Shown here one piece after another: positions 27,867 to 36,779 of a DNA stretch of 64,000 bases; position 1 is the stretch's first letter; every line of letters starts with the position of its first letter. The DNA is from CBDDLD01 sp965250025. Its GTDB lineage: Bacteria > Bacteroidota > Bacteroidia > Flavobacteriales > Flavobacteriaceae. Location of the stretch: assembly GCA_965250025.1 (NCBI GenBank), contig OZ252283.1, positions 2,666,001-2,730,000 of the forward strand. The letters run 5' to 3'. The notes under the pieces are model-generated. The model ran no database searches and was not told the origin of the DNA. It saw only the letters and a program-made list of their open reading frames with translations. Both the position numbers and the translations under genes were made by a program.

Positions 27867-28184
27867 TTAATTTTGAGATTTTACTTTTATCTTTCTTGGT
27901 GGGATCTCTGACACCACAATCCCTTTTGACTCTACTTTTTTTATAATGGTAGACTCCATTTTTAAACGCATTAGTTTTGATCGTCCATCTACAAAAGCTG
28001 ACCGCAACTCTTTTACCTCATTGTTTAATTTTGCAATCTCATACACTTTTTTATCCGCACTATGTGAGCTTGCTATCATTATTATTGCTAAAACAGATAT
28101 AAAAATGATCACACGCCAATTCTTAAACGAGTCGTCACTTATAAGAAATTTACCTCTTAATATGCTGTAAAAATTCTTCTTCAT
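27867..28184 (-). CDS. ftsL: FtsL-like divisome protein
   Basis: This 105-aa bitopic protein has a short cytoplasmic N-terminus (MKKNFYSILRGKFLISDDSFKNW, shown in part), one membrane segment at about 25-43 (VIIFISVLAIIMIASSH) and a periplasmic coiled coil with leucine-heptad character (YEIAKLNNEVKELRSAF). FtsL has little sequence conservation; the call rests on size, topology and the place between rsmH and ftsI. It overlaps rsmH by 4 nt and ends 3 nt before ftsI. Confidence 0.85.
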   Translation of the reverse strand: MKKNFYSILRGKFLISDDSFKNWRVIIFISVLAIIMIASSHSADKKVYEIAKLNNEVKELRSAFVDGRSKLMRLKMESTIIKKVESKGIVVSEIPPRKIKVKSQN

Positions 28185-29089
28185 AATTTCTCAGCAACTC
28201 TGAGTTTTGCACTTCTGGCTCTATTATTTTCTTGTATTTCCTCTTGAGTTGGCACAATAAGGCTTCCTACTTTTTTTAATGGCACTTCAAAATTGCCAAA
28301 CATGTCACGTTCAGGTTCACCTTCAAACATGCCATTTCTTATAAACCGCTTCACCAATCTGTCTTCCAGGGAATGATAGGATATAAAACTCATTCTCCCC
28401 CCCGGCTTTAGCAACTCCGGCACCTGTAACAAGAGCTCTTTTAACACTTCCAACTCCTGATTTACCTCTATGCGAATGGCCTGATAAATCTGAGCCAGCA
28501 CTTTATTTTCTTTTTTATGCTGCAAAAACCGCTTCAATACCATTTTCAATTGCTCACTGGTTCTTATATCGCCATTAGCCCGCTCTGCCACTATTACTCT
28601 AGCCATTGCCGGCGCCTGCCTTAGCTCCCCATACTGTAAAAGAACAGCTCTTAATTGCTCTTCAGTATAATTGTTAACCACTTCAAAGGCCGAAAGTTTG
28701 CTATCCTGATCCATTCTCATATCCAAATCCGCATCAAAACGCGTAGAAAAACCACGCTCAGCCTTATCAAATTGGTGCGACGACACCCCAAAATCTGCCA
28801 AAATACCGTCCACTTGCTTGACACCATAAAATCGTAGAAATCGCTTTATATATCTAAAATTCTCATTGATGAGTGTAAATCGCTTATCATCAACATTGTT
28901 TTGCAAAGCATCTTTATCCTGATCAAAAGCAAAAAGTTTTCCTTCGGCACCTAATCGATCTAATATCGCTCTGCTATGCCCTCCACCTCCAAAGGTGACA
29001 TCCACATAAACGCCATCTGGTTTTATATCGAGACCATCTACAGTCTCTTTAAGCAATACAGCATTATGATATTCCATTGTCATCTTCAT
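28181..29089 (-). CDS. rsmH: 16S rRNA (cytosine-1402-N4)-methyltransferase
   Basis: Methylates the N4 position of C1402 in 16S rRNA with S-adenosylmethionine. The 302-aa protein has the SAM loop VDVTFGGGGHSRAILDRL near 30, DGILADFGVSSHQFDKAERG, DLDMRMDQ, and the late motifs VLAQIYQAIRIEVNQELE and ISYHSLEDRLVKRF. Three in-frame ATGs (29089, 29083, 29077) are possible; MTMEYHN or MEYHN fit the family as well as the longest. It overlaps mraZ by about 26 nt, the usual arrangement. Confidence 0.95.
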   Translation of the reverse strand: MKMTMEYHNAVLLKETVDGLDIKPDGVYVDVTFGGGGHSRAILDRLGAEGKLFAFDQDKDALQNNVDDKRFTLINENFRYIKRFLRFYGVKQVDGILADFGVSSHQFDKAERGFSTRFDADLDMRMDQDSKLSAFEVVNNYTEEQLRAVLLQYGELRQAPAMARVIVAERANGDIRTSEQLKMVLKRFLQHKKENKVLAQIYQAIRIEVNQELEVLKELLLQVPELLKPGGRMSFISYHSLEDRLVKRFIRNGMFEGEPERDMFGNFEVPLKKVGSLIVPTQEEIQENNRARSAKLRVAEKL

Positions 29090-29534
29090 CTTGTCCCATT
29101 ACTTCTTCAGCCAAATCTGCAAAATCAATTGTTGCATCATCAATAGCCTTTTCGTATTTATTCTTATCCCATATCTCAATGATATTTACAGCCGAGGCCA
29201 ACACCACCTGCTTAGATATTCCTGAGAAGCCTAACAAATCCTTAGGTATTAATATTCTACCCGTAGTATCTGTTTCTATCATTTTAACACCTGCCGTAAA
29301 CCGTCTTATAAAATCATTATTCTTTTTTTTGAAACGGTTCAACTTATTCACCTTTTGCATCACATTGTTCCACTCCGACATGGGATACAATTCCAAGCAA
29401 GGCTGAAACACTGCACGCTTAAGAACAAAGCCATCTCCCAATACTGAAGACAGTTGTTTTTTGAAGACTGCCGGAAGCATTAACCTGCCTTTGGCATCTA
29501 TCTTACATTCATATGTTCCTATTAGTGAGTTCAA
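29064..29534 (-). CDS. mraZ: Division/cell wall cluster transcriptional repressor MraZ
   Basis: MraZ is a ring-forming DNA-binding protein that controls the dcw operon, including itself. The 156-aa protein has two AbrB/SpoVT-like swapped-hairpin halves: YECKIDAKGRLMLPAVFKK at 8-26 and ETDTTGRILIPKDLLGFSG at about 88-106. It heads the operon. Three GTGG repeats 10 nt apart lie just upstream at its promoter, which is the recognised MraZ-box pattern. Confidence 0.95.
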   Translation of the reverse strand: MNSLIGTYECKIDAKGRLMLPAVFKKQLSSVLGDGFVLKRAVFQPCLELYPMSEWNNVMQKVNKLNRFKKKNNDFIRRFTAGVKMIETDTTGRILIPKDLLGFSGISKQVVLASAVNIIEIWDKNKYEKAIDDATIDFADLAEEVMGQDEDDNGIS

Positions 29535-29564
29535 AATTTGCTCTGATATTTCTTATATAAGAAT

Positions 29565-29608
29565 CAAATATATTGAAAAATTATCCACTTTTTACCACTA
29601 TTTACCAC
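29565..29608 (-). promoter_or_regulatory. dcw promoter with three MraZ-type boxes
   Basis: Read on the minus strand, GTGGT, GTGGT and GTGGA occur at 29608-29604, 29598-29594 and 29588-29584, exactly 10 nt apart. TATATTTG follows (29572-29565) as the -7 box. The boxes cover the -33 region, as expected for repression by MraZ, which is known to bind direct GTGG-type repeats with about 5-nt spacers. Confidence 0.75.
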
Positions 29609-29693
29609 TTTTGTTGATAAGTTTTCCATTTCATTACCGTTATTAACAATGAGTTAACCTCAATAGCTTAAGTTTCATGACAGAATCAGTGTT

Positions 29694-29707
29694 GGTAATC
29701 GATTACC
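29694..29707. promoter_or_regulatory. 14-bp perfect palindrome
   Basis: GGTAATCGATTACC is self-complementary over all 14 bases. Its centre and size resemble LacI-family operators, but no such regulator is in the window. It lies 52 nt before the -33 box of the alpha/beta hydrolase gene and about 120 nt upstream of the mraZ -7 box. Confidence 0.5.
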
Positions 29708-29759
29708 GCCCCCATAATTGTGCTTTAAGATTAATAAAACTGCGGATTTAAATAATACG

Positions 29760-29789
29760 CTTGAATTCTAAAGGATTTAGTTATATTTG
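29760..29789 (+). promoter_or_regulatory. Promoter of the alpha/beta hydrolase gene
   Basis: CTTG (29760-29763), 18 nt, then TATATTTG (29782-29789) matches the Bacteroidota consensus. The start codon is at 29817. Confidence 0.6.
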
Positions 29790-29816
29790 TTTTAAGTTAA
29801 AGGACCAACTTATCAC

Positions 29817-30581
29817 ATGGCACACCTTTTAAAAAGAGAGAAAAAATACAGTTACATAGAAGTAGGAGAAGGCACGCCAATTATTGTGCTGCATGGTTTA
29901 ATGGGCGGATTAAGTAATTTTGATGCTGTTACCAATCACTTTAGCTCAAATGGCTATAAAGTTGTTATCCCCGAGCTTCCTATTTACACCATGTCCCTGA
30001 TCAAAACCAATGTTAAAAGCTTTGCTACATACCTTAGGGATTTCATTGATTATAAAGGCTTTGACCAGGTTATTCTTCTGGGCAACTCCCTTGGTGGGCA
30101 TATAGGACTATACCACACTAAACTGTACCCTGAAAAGGTCAAAGCACTCATCATTACCGGAAGTTCCGGATTGTACGAAAGTGCTATGGGTAGTGGATAC
30201 ACCAAAAGAAGCGATTACGAGGTTATTAAGAAAAAGGCTCAGGATGTTTTTTACGATCCAGAAGTTGCTACTAAAGAGATTGTTGATGAAGTTTATGAAA
30301 CCGTAAATGACAGAAATAAACTGATCAAAACTTTAGCCATTGCTAAAAGCGCCATAAGGCATAATATGAGCAAGGATCTTCCTAATATGCAAACCCCTAC
30401 TTGTATTATTTGGGGAAAGAATGATACCGTAACACCTCCTGAGGTTGCCGAAGAATTCCATGAGTTGTTGCCTGACTCGGATCTGTTTTGGATTGACAAG
30501 TGTGGTCACGCTGCCATGATGGAACATCCTGAAGAATTCAACACCATACTCAATAAATGGCTCAAGGACAGAGCACTTTAA
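29817..30581 (+). CDS. Alpha/beta hydrolase
   Basis: This 254-aa cytoplasmic protein has the alpha/beta hydrolase fold. The oxyanion region is VLHGLMGGLSNF, the nucleophile elbow is LLGNSLGGHIGL (Ser near 94), the acid lies in IIWGKNDTVTPPEV and the His in DKCGHAAMMEHPEEF. The substrate is unknown; carboxylesterase or thioesterase activity is possible. It has its own promoter and lies 10 nt before ysxC, so the two are probably cotranscribed. Confidence 0.88.
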   Translation: MAHLLKREKKYSYIEVGEGTPIIVLHGLMGGLSNFDAVTNHFSSNGYKVVIPELPIYTMSLIKTNVKSFATYLRDFIDYKGFDQVILLGNSLGGHIGLYHTKLYPEKVKALIITGSSGLYESAMGSGYTKRSDYEVIKKKAQDVFYDPEVATKEIVDEVYETVNDRNKLIKTLAIAKSAIRHNMSKDLPNMQTPTCIIWGKNDTVTPPEVAEEFHELLPDSDLFWIDKCGHAAMMEHPEEFNTILNKWLKDRAL

Positions 30582-30591
30582 TTCATTTGAC

Positions 30592-31206
30592 ATGCATATA
30601 AAATCTGCTGAATTTGTCATGAGTAATTCTGAGGTATCGAAATGCCCAAAAAATTCGCTGCCTGAATACGCCTTTATTGGCAGAAGTAATGTTGGCAAAT
30701 CTTCACTGATCAACATGCTTACTAGTAGAAAAAGTCTTGCAAAGACCTCCGGAAGACCAGGTAAAACGCAGTTGATCAATCATTTTATTATTAACGACAA
30801 CTGGTATTTAGTAGATCTCCCCGGCTACGGTTATGCCAGAGTTTCTAAAACTGAAAAGAAAAAATTTCAAAAGTTCATTACCAATTACTTTGAGCAACGT
30901 CAACAATTAGTTTGTGCTTTTGTTTTGGTAGACATACGTCATAAACCACAACCTATCGATCTTGATTTCATGAGGTACTTAGGAGAAAACAGCATTCCTT
31001 TTGCCATCATTTTCACTAAAGCTGATAAGCTAAAACCCAATGCTATTGAACGAGATATAAAAACGTATTGCGATATTCTCTTAGAGTCTTGGGAAACACT
31101 TCCACCATATTTTATCACTTCTTCATCAAAGCGTATAGGCAAAGATGATGTTTTGAATTTTATTAATGATACCAATCAAGAAATCAATGCACTTAGATCT
31201 CAGTAA
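30592..31206 (+). CDS. ysxC: Ribosome biogenesis GTP-binding protein YsxC/EngB
   Basis: YsxC is a P-loop GTPase needed for late assembly of the 50S subunit. The 204-aa protein has G1 GRSNVGKSSLINML, a switch I Thr in KTSGRPGKTQLINHF, G3 DLPGYGYARVS, G4 FTKADKLKPN and G5 TSSSKRIGKD. It follows the hydrolase by 10 nt, and the end of the next gene, on the opposite strand, lies 2 nt away with no hairpin between. Confidence 0.95.
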   Translation: MHIKSAEFVMSNSEVSKCPKNSLPEYAFIGRSNVGKSSLINMLTSRKSLAKTSGRPGKTQLINHFIINDNWYLVDLPGYGYARVSKTEKKKFQKFITNYFEQRQQLVCAFVLVDIRHKPQPIDLDFMRYLGENSIPFAIIFTKADKLKPNAIERDIKTYCDILLESWETLPPYFITSSSKRIGKDDVLNFINDTNQEINALRSQ

Positions 31207-31208
31207 AT

Positions 31209-32303
31209 TTAAGTCTTGACATCTAACGCATCTCTCAAGGCATTTCCAACCAACATAAAAGACATTACCAAAATCATAATGCATATTCCAGGTACTATTG
31301 CTAAATATGGTTTTCCAAGAATGATATAATTGTAATGGTCTTTGATCATGGCTCCCCAACTAGCCATTGGTGGCTGCGCTCCAATTCCCAAAAAACTTAA
31401 TCCACTTTCAATGAGTATTGCGGCGGCAAAATTAGCAGCTGATATTACTATCAATGGCGCTAATATATTAGGTAAAATATGCTTGGTGACTATTCTATAA
31501 TCGTTGAAGCCTAAGGCTTTGGCCGCAACAACGTATTGCATTTCTTTTGCACTAATAATCTGCCCTCTCACTACTCTGGCCACTTCCACCCACATGGTTA
31601 AACCTACCGCAATAAACACTTGCCAAAATCCTTTCCCTAATGCCAATGTAATAGCAATAACTAACAATAGTGTTGGTATTGACCATGTAATGTTTATAAT
31701 CCACATGATCAAAGCGTCCACTTTACCACCATAATAACCTGCCAGACTCCCCATTAACAAACCTATGATCAAGGAAATAAAAACAGCAACAAAACCTATA
31801 AAAAATGAAATTCGAGATCCTATTAGAATACGGCTTAGCAAATCTCGCCCATATTTATCTGTGCCTAAAACAAATGTTCTGTTATCGATATACTTCTTAT
31901 AATCCCCATCGGGAAACATACGAATAGCTATTGATTTTTCCTGACCTTCTATACCATCTGAAGCATATTCTACATAATGCAATTCGTCATTTTTAATCGC
32001 ATAAGACTGTATTGGAATTTCCGCATCCCTGCTTTTAGTTCCAAAAAACAGTTTTGACAAAAAGGATTGCTCATGTTCTTCTAAAGAAGGAATCGTTAGC
32101 ATTTGCACTTCAAAACCTGGCTTCTGAGAGTGAATTGACAAATGCATTTGGTTTGCATTGCTTGAAGTATCGGGCGCTATCGCATAAGCAAAAACAGATA
32201 TAACCCCTATGAGAAGGATGATTAAAAAACTAAAAACGCCCCAAAAATTTCTTTTAAATTTTCGGAGCGCTAATGTCGTAAGTGAGTTACTTTTATGACT
32301 CAT
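31209..32303 (-). CDS. ABC transporter permease (DppC/OppC family)
   Basis: Inner-membrane subunit of a peptide-type ABC importer. The 364-aa protein has one N-terminal segment (about 18-40), a periplasmic stretch of about 110 residues (DTSSNANQMHLSIHSQKPG onward) and five more membrane segments from about 165. The EAA loop that docks the ATPase is EMQYVVAAKALGFNDY then HILPNILAPLIV. No partner permease, ATPase or binding protein is next to it, so they must lie elsewhere. It is 12 nt downstream of prc on the same strand. Confidence 0.92.
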   Translation of the reverse strand: MSHKSNSLTTLALRKFKRNFWGVFSFLIILLIGVISVFAYAIAPDTSSNANQMHLSIHSQKPGFEVQMLTIPSLEEHEQSFLSKLFFGTKSRDAEIPIQSYAIKNDELHYVEYASDGIEGQEKSIAIRMFPDGDYKKYIDNRTFVLGTDKYGRDLLSRILIGSRISFFIGFVAVFISLIIGLLMGSLAGYYGGKVDALIMWIINITWSIPTLLLVIAITLALGKGFWQVFIAVGLTMWVEVARVVRGQIISAKEMQYVVAAKALGFNDYRIVTKHILPNILAPLIVISAANFAAAILIESGLSFLGIGAQPPMASWGAMIKDHYNYIILGKPYLAIVPGICIMILVMSFMLVGNALRDALDVKT

Positions 32304-32315
32304 GCATTATATCCC

Positions 32316-34445
32316 TTATTCTTTTATAGTCGAGGCTACTTTTTTAATACTGTAAGTCATTTTAAGATCGTTTAACACATTCAATGCTTCTTCCACATAT
32401 ACATCCTGACTTAAAGCTTCGTGCCAGCGTTCTCTTTTTTGCTTTAATATAGAATCGTTTTGCATTAACTCCAGCTCGTAAGGCAGCGATTTAAAGCTAA
32501 GGTCCGTTTGGTATTCTGAGATCTTATCAAATCGTTTAGCTTCTTCTTCATTCTTCTCCAAACGCTTTTTATACGTCTCGTAATTTAAGGAATATGTTTT
32601 TGTCTCTCTAATATCATTGATCCATTTTGCATTTTCATCTATGAGCCTTAATTGTTCGTTATTAGCCATTCGCGCTCTACTTTTCTCTATTGTAGATTCA
32701 TAATCAAAATAACTGTCCCATAGTTGGTAATCTGCAGCATCAATTTTATCCCATGCTAGAGGGCTATCGTATGTTTTTTCACCTATTCCTATATACTTGT
32801 ATCGATCCGGAACTACCACATCACTATTAACACCTTTCAATTGTGTAGAACCTCCATTGATTCTGTAGTACTTCTGAGTTGTAAATTTAAGGGCTCCCAT
32901 GTCGCCATTTGAACTATTCCTCACCATTCTATTAAGGTCTAACACATTCTGTACTGTGCCTTTACCGTAGGTTTGTTTACTACCAACAATGATGGCTCGC
33001 TTATAATCCTGCATAGCTGCTGCTAATATTTCCGAAGCTGATGCCGAAAGCTCATTCACTAAAATCACTAATGGCCCATCCCATACAATGGATTTATCTT
33101 TGTCTTTCAATACTTCTTTTGGCTCACCGGTAGTCTTTACCTGAACCACAGGACCGTCTTTAATAAAAAGTCCTACCATATCTACCACAGTTTGCAGCGA
33201 CCCACCACCATTATTTCTTAGATCTAACACTAAACCTTCTATACCTTCTTCTTTAAGTCTGATGATTTCTTTTTTAACATCAGTAGCTGCATTTCTTTTA
33301 TTATAGTCACTAAAATTCACATAAAAGCCTGGCAAATTAATCACACCATATCTTTTACCATCCTTATCCACTGTAGAAGATTTAGCATATGTTTCTTCTA
33401 ATTCCACAACATCTCTAGTTATGGTTATATCTTCAACAGTACCATCTACTTTTTTAAGGGTCAGGGTTACTTTAGTTCCCTTTGGGCCTTTGATAAATTT
33501 TATAGCATCGTCTAAGCGCATGCCTACGACATTCACCCCTTCTTCCTCATCTTCCTGCTTCACTTTCATAATTTGATCACCCACCTCAAGTTCATTCTGT
33601 CGCCATGCCGGTCCTCCACTTATAATCTCATTTACCAGAATAGCATCCATACGCTTTTGTAATCTGGCACCTATACCTTCGAATTTACCAGACATTCTGA
33701 CATCGAATCGCTCCTTGTCTTCCGGTGCAAAATAAAATGTATGTGGATCAAACTCTTCTACTATAGCATTGATATAAGTTGCAAACCAATCTTTTCGTTC
33801 TCTGTCATCAATATAACTGTATAGCTCATCCAAATACTGCTTAGTTTCATTTCTGGCGTCTTTTTCAAAATCTGCAGCATGTTTTTCTACATTCCCTCCT
33901 GAGTTTATAGCATCTTCGCTTTGTGAAAACGCATCGTCATAGTTTGCTATGGTTGAAAATTTGAGTTGTTTTCTCCAACGTTCTTTCATTTGTTTTTTGT
34001 TTCTCACATAATCGAGATTTTCATAGTCTGCCGAAAAATCTTCATCAACAGTAAAATCAAAAGGTTTGCTTAAGATCTCTTCAGATATCTTCTTAGATTC
34101 TTCAATACGCTGGATGTAACGCTCGTGCGTTAGATTGAAAAACGTAATGTCATAGGCTTTTATCTGGTCATCAATCTTATCCTTGTATTGACTAAATTCT
34201 TTGATATCTGATTGATAAAAATAGCGTTTGAATGGATCTAGCTGTTGCAGATAATCTTCAAATACTCTTTCTGAAAAATCGTCATTGATATCTTTAGGCT
34301 CAAAATGTCCTTGTTCTAAAACATAAGTAATCAACTGTATCAGTAATTTATCCTTATCAGGATCGCTAAATGTTTTTGTGGTAAAACTGCATGAGGCAAA
34401 TGCAATGAGAAGCGCCAACAATAAAAATTTATATTTCCCTTTCAT
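32316..34445 (-). CDS. prc: Tail-specific (carboxy-terminal processing) protease
   Basis: This periplasmic or lipid-anchored serine protease belongs to family S41. The 709-aa protein has a lipoprotein signal (FLLLALLIAFASCSF), an N-terminal helical region, a PDZ domain (about 235-320) and the protease core with ELSASASEILAAAM (nucleophile Ser near 470) and SKQTYGKGTVQNV (catalytic Lys near 492). A C-terminal tail-specific protease domain follows. A frame 21 codons longer exists upstream, but only the ATG at 34445 opens directly into the signal peptide. Confidence 0.93.
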   Translation of the reverse strand: MKGKYKFLLLALLIAFASCSFTTKTFSDPDKDKLLIQLITYVLEQGHFEPKDINDDFSERVFEDYLQQLDPFKRYFYQSDIKEFSQYKDKIDDQIKAYDITFFNLTHERYIQRIEESKKISEEILSKPFDFTVDEDFSADYENLDYVRNKKQMKERWRKQLKFSTIANYDDAFSQSEDAINSGGNVEKHAADFEKDARNETKQYLDELYSYIDDRERKDWFATYINAIVEEFDPHTFYFAPEDKERFDVRMSGKFEGIGARLQKRMDAILVNEIISGGPAWRQNELEVGDQIMKVKQEDEEEGVNVVGMRLDDAIKFIKGPKGTKVTLTLKKVDGTVEDITITRDVVELEETYAKSSTVDKDGKRYGVINLPGFYVNFSDYNKRNAATDVKKEIIRLKEEGIEGLVLDLRNNGGGSLQTVVDMVGLFIKDGPVVQVKTTGEPKEVLKDKDKSIVWDGPLVILVNELSASASEILAAAMQDYKRAIIVGSKQTYGKGTVQNVLDLNRMVRNSSNGDMGALKFTTQKYYRINGGSTQLKGVNSDVVVPDRYKYIGIGEKTYDSPLAWDKIDAADYQLWDSYFDYESTIEKSRARMANNEQLRLIDENAKWINDIRETKTYSLNYETYKKRLEKNEEEAKRFDKISEYQTDLSFKSLPYELELMQNDSILKQKRERWHEALSQDVYVEEALNVLNDLKMTYSIKKVASTIKE

Positions 34446-34601
34446 CAATCTATTGGTTTTATACGATTGTTGCACATTTATTTTTACTAAAATAGCAGAA
34501 AAAACCATGCCATAAAAAAAGACAACACTAATTTTTTGTTAAAGGGACGAATACAGAAACTTCAGTCGATATTTAGTATTTTAGCCGCATAATTTTTAAC
34601 G

Positions 34602-35378
34602 ATGTCTAAAAGGCCTTTAATTTTAGTTACAAATGACGATGGCATTACCGCTCCCGGTATACGCACATTGATCTCTGTTATGAAAACATTAGGTGATGTT
34701 GTGGTTGTTGCACCTGACAGTCCACAAAGTGGCATGGGACATGCCATCACTGTAAACTCTACATTATATGTAGAACAAGTGGATATCGATAATGATGACA
34801 TTATTGAATACAGTTGCTCCGGCACTCCTGCTGATTGTGTGAAATTGGCTGTTCATGAGTTACTGGATCGAAAACCTGATCTTTGTGTTTCGGGTATCAA
34901 TCACGGATCTAATTCTTCTATCAATGTGATCTATTCAGGTACCATGAGTGCTGCCTTAGAAGCTGGCATTGAAGGCATTCCTGCTATTGGATTTTCACTA
35001 TTAGATTATAACTGGAGTGCTAATTTTGAGCCTTGTATTGACTATGTAAAGCGTATTGCCAAAAATGTTCTTGAAGAAGGCTTACAAAATGGTGTCGTCT
35101 TAAATGTCAATATCCCAAACTTTGATAAAGCTGATATTAAAGGCATTAAAGTATGCCGTCAGGCTAAAGCTAATTGGGAGGAAGAGTTTGATAAACGCAC
35201 TAATCCAATGGGCAGGGATTATTATTGGTTAAGTGGTAAATTCATTAATTTAGATAAAGGCGAGGATACGGATGAATGGGCTTTAAAACATGGTTATGTT
35301 TCTATAGTACCTGTACAATTTGATCTCACGGCGCATCATGCCATTCAAAATATCAATACCTGGAACTTAAATGATTAA
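34602..35378 (+). CDS. surE: 5'/3'-nucleotidase SurE
   Basis: Metal-dependent phosphatase acting on nucleoside monophosphates. The 258-aa protein has the metal site LVTNDDGITAPGIRTL at residues 6-21, VVVAPDSPQSGMGHAIT, CSGTPADCVKLAVHE, and the metal Asn in GINHGSNSSINVIYSGTMSA. It starts a rightward operon with a small membrane protein, lpxB and probably the NlpC/P60 gene, with overlapping or close genes. Confidence 0.95.
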   Translation: MSKRPLILVTNDDGITAPGIRTLISVMKTLGDVVVVAPDSPQSGMGHAITVNSTLYVEQVDIDNDDIIEYSCSGTPADCVKLAVHELLDRKPDLCVSGINHGSNSSINVIYSGTMSAALEAGIEGIPAIGFSLLDYNWSANFEPCIDYVKRIAKNVLEEGLQNGVVLNVNIPNFDKADIKGIKVCRQAKANWEEEFDKRTNPMGRDYYWLSGKFINLDKGEDTDEWALKHGYVSIVPVQFDLTAHHAIQNINTWNLND

Positions 35379-35658
35379 GAAAGACGTCATTATAGGTTTT
35401 ATAGTAGGGCTTTTAGGCGCTATAACTGGTATTGCTCTATTTGCTGTTATCAACGGCATATATAATAACCTGAGCATACAAGAAGCCATGGATCAGGCAT
35501 GGTCTACAGACTTTTTAGGGAAACGTGCCAGCTTAGGAGCTTTGGTAAACTTACCACTCTTTTATTTGTTTCTGAATAAAAAGAAAGATGACAGAGCAAG
35601 AGGCGTACTTATGGCCACCATAATGATTGCCATTATATTTATAGTTAATAAGTTTTAG
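35371..35658 (+). CDS. Small integral membrane protein
   Basis: This 95-aa protein has three predicted membrane segments: about 7-26 (IGFIVGLLGAITGIALFAVI), 50-66 (ASLGALVNLPLFYLFL) and 77-94 (VLMATIMIAIIFIVNKF). It has no known motif. It overlaps the surE stop by 8 nt and ends 1 nt before lpxB, so it is cotranscribed and probably translationally coupled. Similar small genes between surE and lpxB occur in flavobacteria, which hints at an envelope role. Confidence 0.8.
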   Translation: MIKKDVIIGFIVGLLGAITGIALFAVINGIYNNLSIQEAMDQAWSTDFLGKRASLGALVNLPLFYLFLNKKKDDRARGVLMATIMIAIIFIVNKF

Positions 35659-35659
35659 G

Positions 35660-36772
35660 ATGAAATACTATATAATAGCTGGTGAAGCATCTGGAGATTT
35701 ACATGGTTCAAACCTTATGAAAGCCTTAATAAAGGTGGATAAAGCTGCTGAATTTAGGTTTTGGGGTGGTGATCTCATGCATCATGTTGGAGGCACACTG
35801 GTTAAACATTACAAAGAGCGTTCATTCATGGGGTTTATTGAGGTTATCATGAACCTGAGAAAAATTCTTGGGCTCATGAAGTTTTGTAAAAATGATATCG
35901 AAACCTACAATCCTGATGTCATCATCTTTATTGATAACTCCGGTTTTAATTTGCCTGTAGCCAAATGGGCCAAAGCCAAAGGCTATAGAACTAATTATTA
36001 TATTTCCCCTCAAGTTTGGGCATCCAGAGCGGGCCGTGTAGAAAAAATCAAGCGCGATATTGATGCCATGTACGTTATTCTTCCTTTTGAAAAGGCTTTT
36101 TACAAAACTCATGGTTACGACGCTACTTTTGTTGGGCACCCATTAATTGATGCTATTACTGACACAAAACCTGTTGATGAAACGCATTTTAGAAAAACAT
36201 TTGATCTTGGCGATAAACCCATCATTGCTTTATTACCGGGCAGTAGAAAACAGGAAATCAAAAAAATGCTTCAGACCATGTTAAGCATTATTAATGATTT
36301 TCAAGATTATAAATTTGTTATTGCCGGTGCTCCCAGTCAGGATTTTGAGTTTTATCAGTCTTTCATACAACATAATGATGTTGCTTTTATACCCAATAAA
36401 ACTTATGACTTGTTGAGCATCTCTAGTGCAGCTTTGGTGACTTCAGGAACCGCCACTTTGGAGACCGCTCTCTTTAAAGTACCTCAAGTAGTTTGTTATA
36501 AAGCGAGCGCCATTTCTTATCATATTGCAAAGCGCATTATCACTTTGAAATTCATTTCTTTGGTTAATTTAGTGATGGATAAAGAAGTGGTTACGGAACT
36601 GATTCAGCACGATTTCAATTCTAAAACTTTAAAGCATGAACTCAATAACATACTAGATCCTAAAAAACGAGAAGATATGTTTATGGCCTATTTTGAGTTG
36701 GAACAACAACTGGGTGGCAGAGGTGCCAGCACTAACACTGCAAAGCATATATACAATAGTCTCACAGCTTAA
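35660..36772 (+). CDS. lpxB: Lipid-A-disaccharide synthase
   Basis: Joins UDP-2,3-diacylglucosamine and lipid X into the disaccharide of lipid A at the inner membrane. The 370-aa GT-B enzyme starts MKYYIIAGEASGDLHGSNL, then has FWGGDLM, IDNSGFNLPVAKWAK, YYISPQVWASRAGRV, VGHPLID, LLPGSRKQEIKKM and TSGTATLETAL, all typical of LpxB. It shows that the organism makes lipid A. Confidence 0.96.
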   Translation: MKYYIIAGEASGDLHGSNLMKALIKVDKAAEFRFWGGDLMHHVGGTLVKHYKERSFMGFIEVIMNLRKILGLMKFCKNDIETYNPDVIIFIDNSGFNLPVAKWAKAKGYRTNYYISPQVWASRAGRVEKIKRDIDAMYVILPFEKAFYKTHGYDATFVGHPLIDAITDTKPVDETHFRKTFDLGDKPIIALLPGSRKQEIKKMLQTMLSIINDFQDYKFVIAGAPSQDFEFYQSFIQHNDVAFIPNKTYDLLSISSAALVTSGTATLETALFKVPQVVCYKASAISYHIAKRIITLKFISLVNLVMDKEVVTELIQHDFNSKTLKHELNNILDPKKREDMFMAYFELEQQLGGRGASTNTAKHIYNSLTA

Positions 36773-36779
36773 TCGTATT

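Noticed and set aside
29581..29612. DnaA-box cluster or replication origin (TTATCCAC)
   Set aside because: Only one partial box is present; the periodic CCAC words are better explained as MraZ sites at the mraZ promoter, and no dnaA or dnaN is near.
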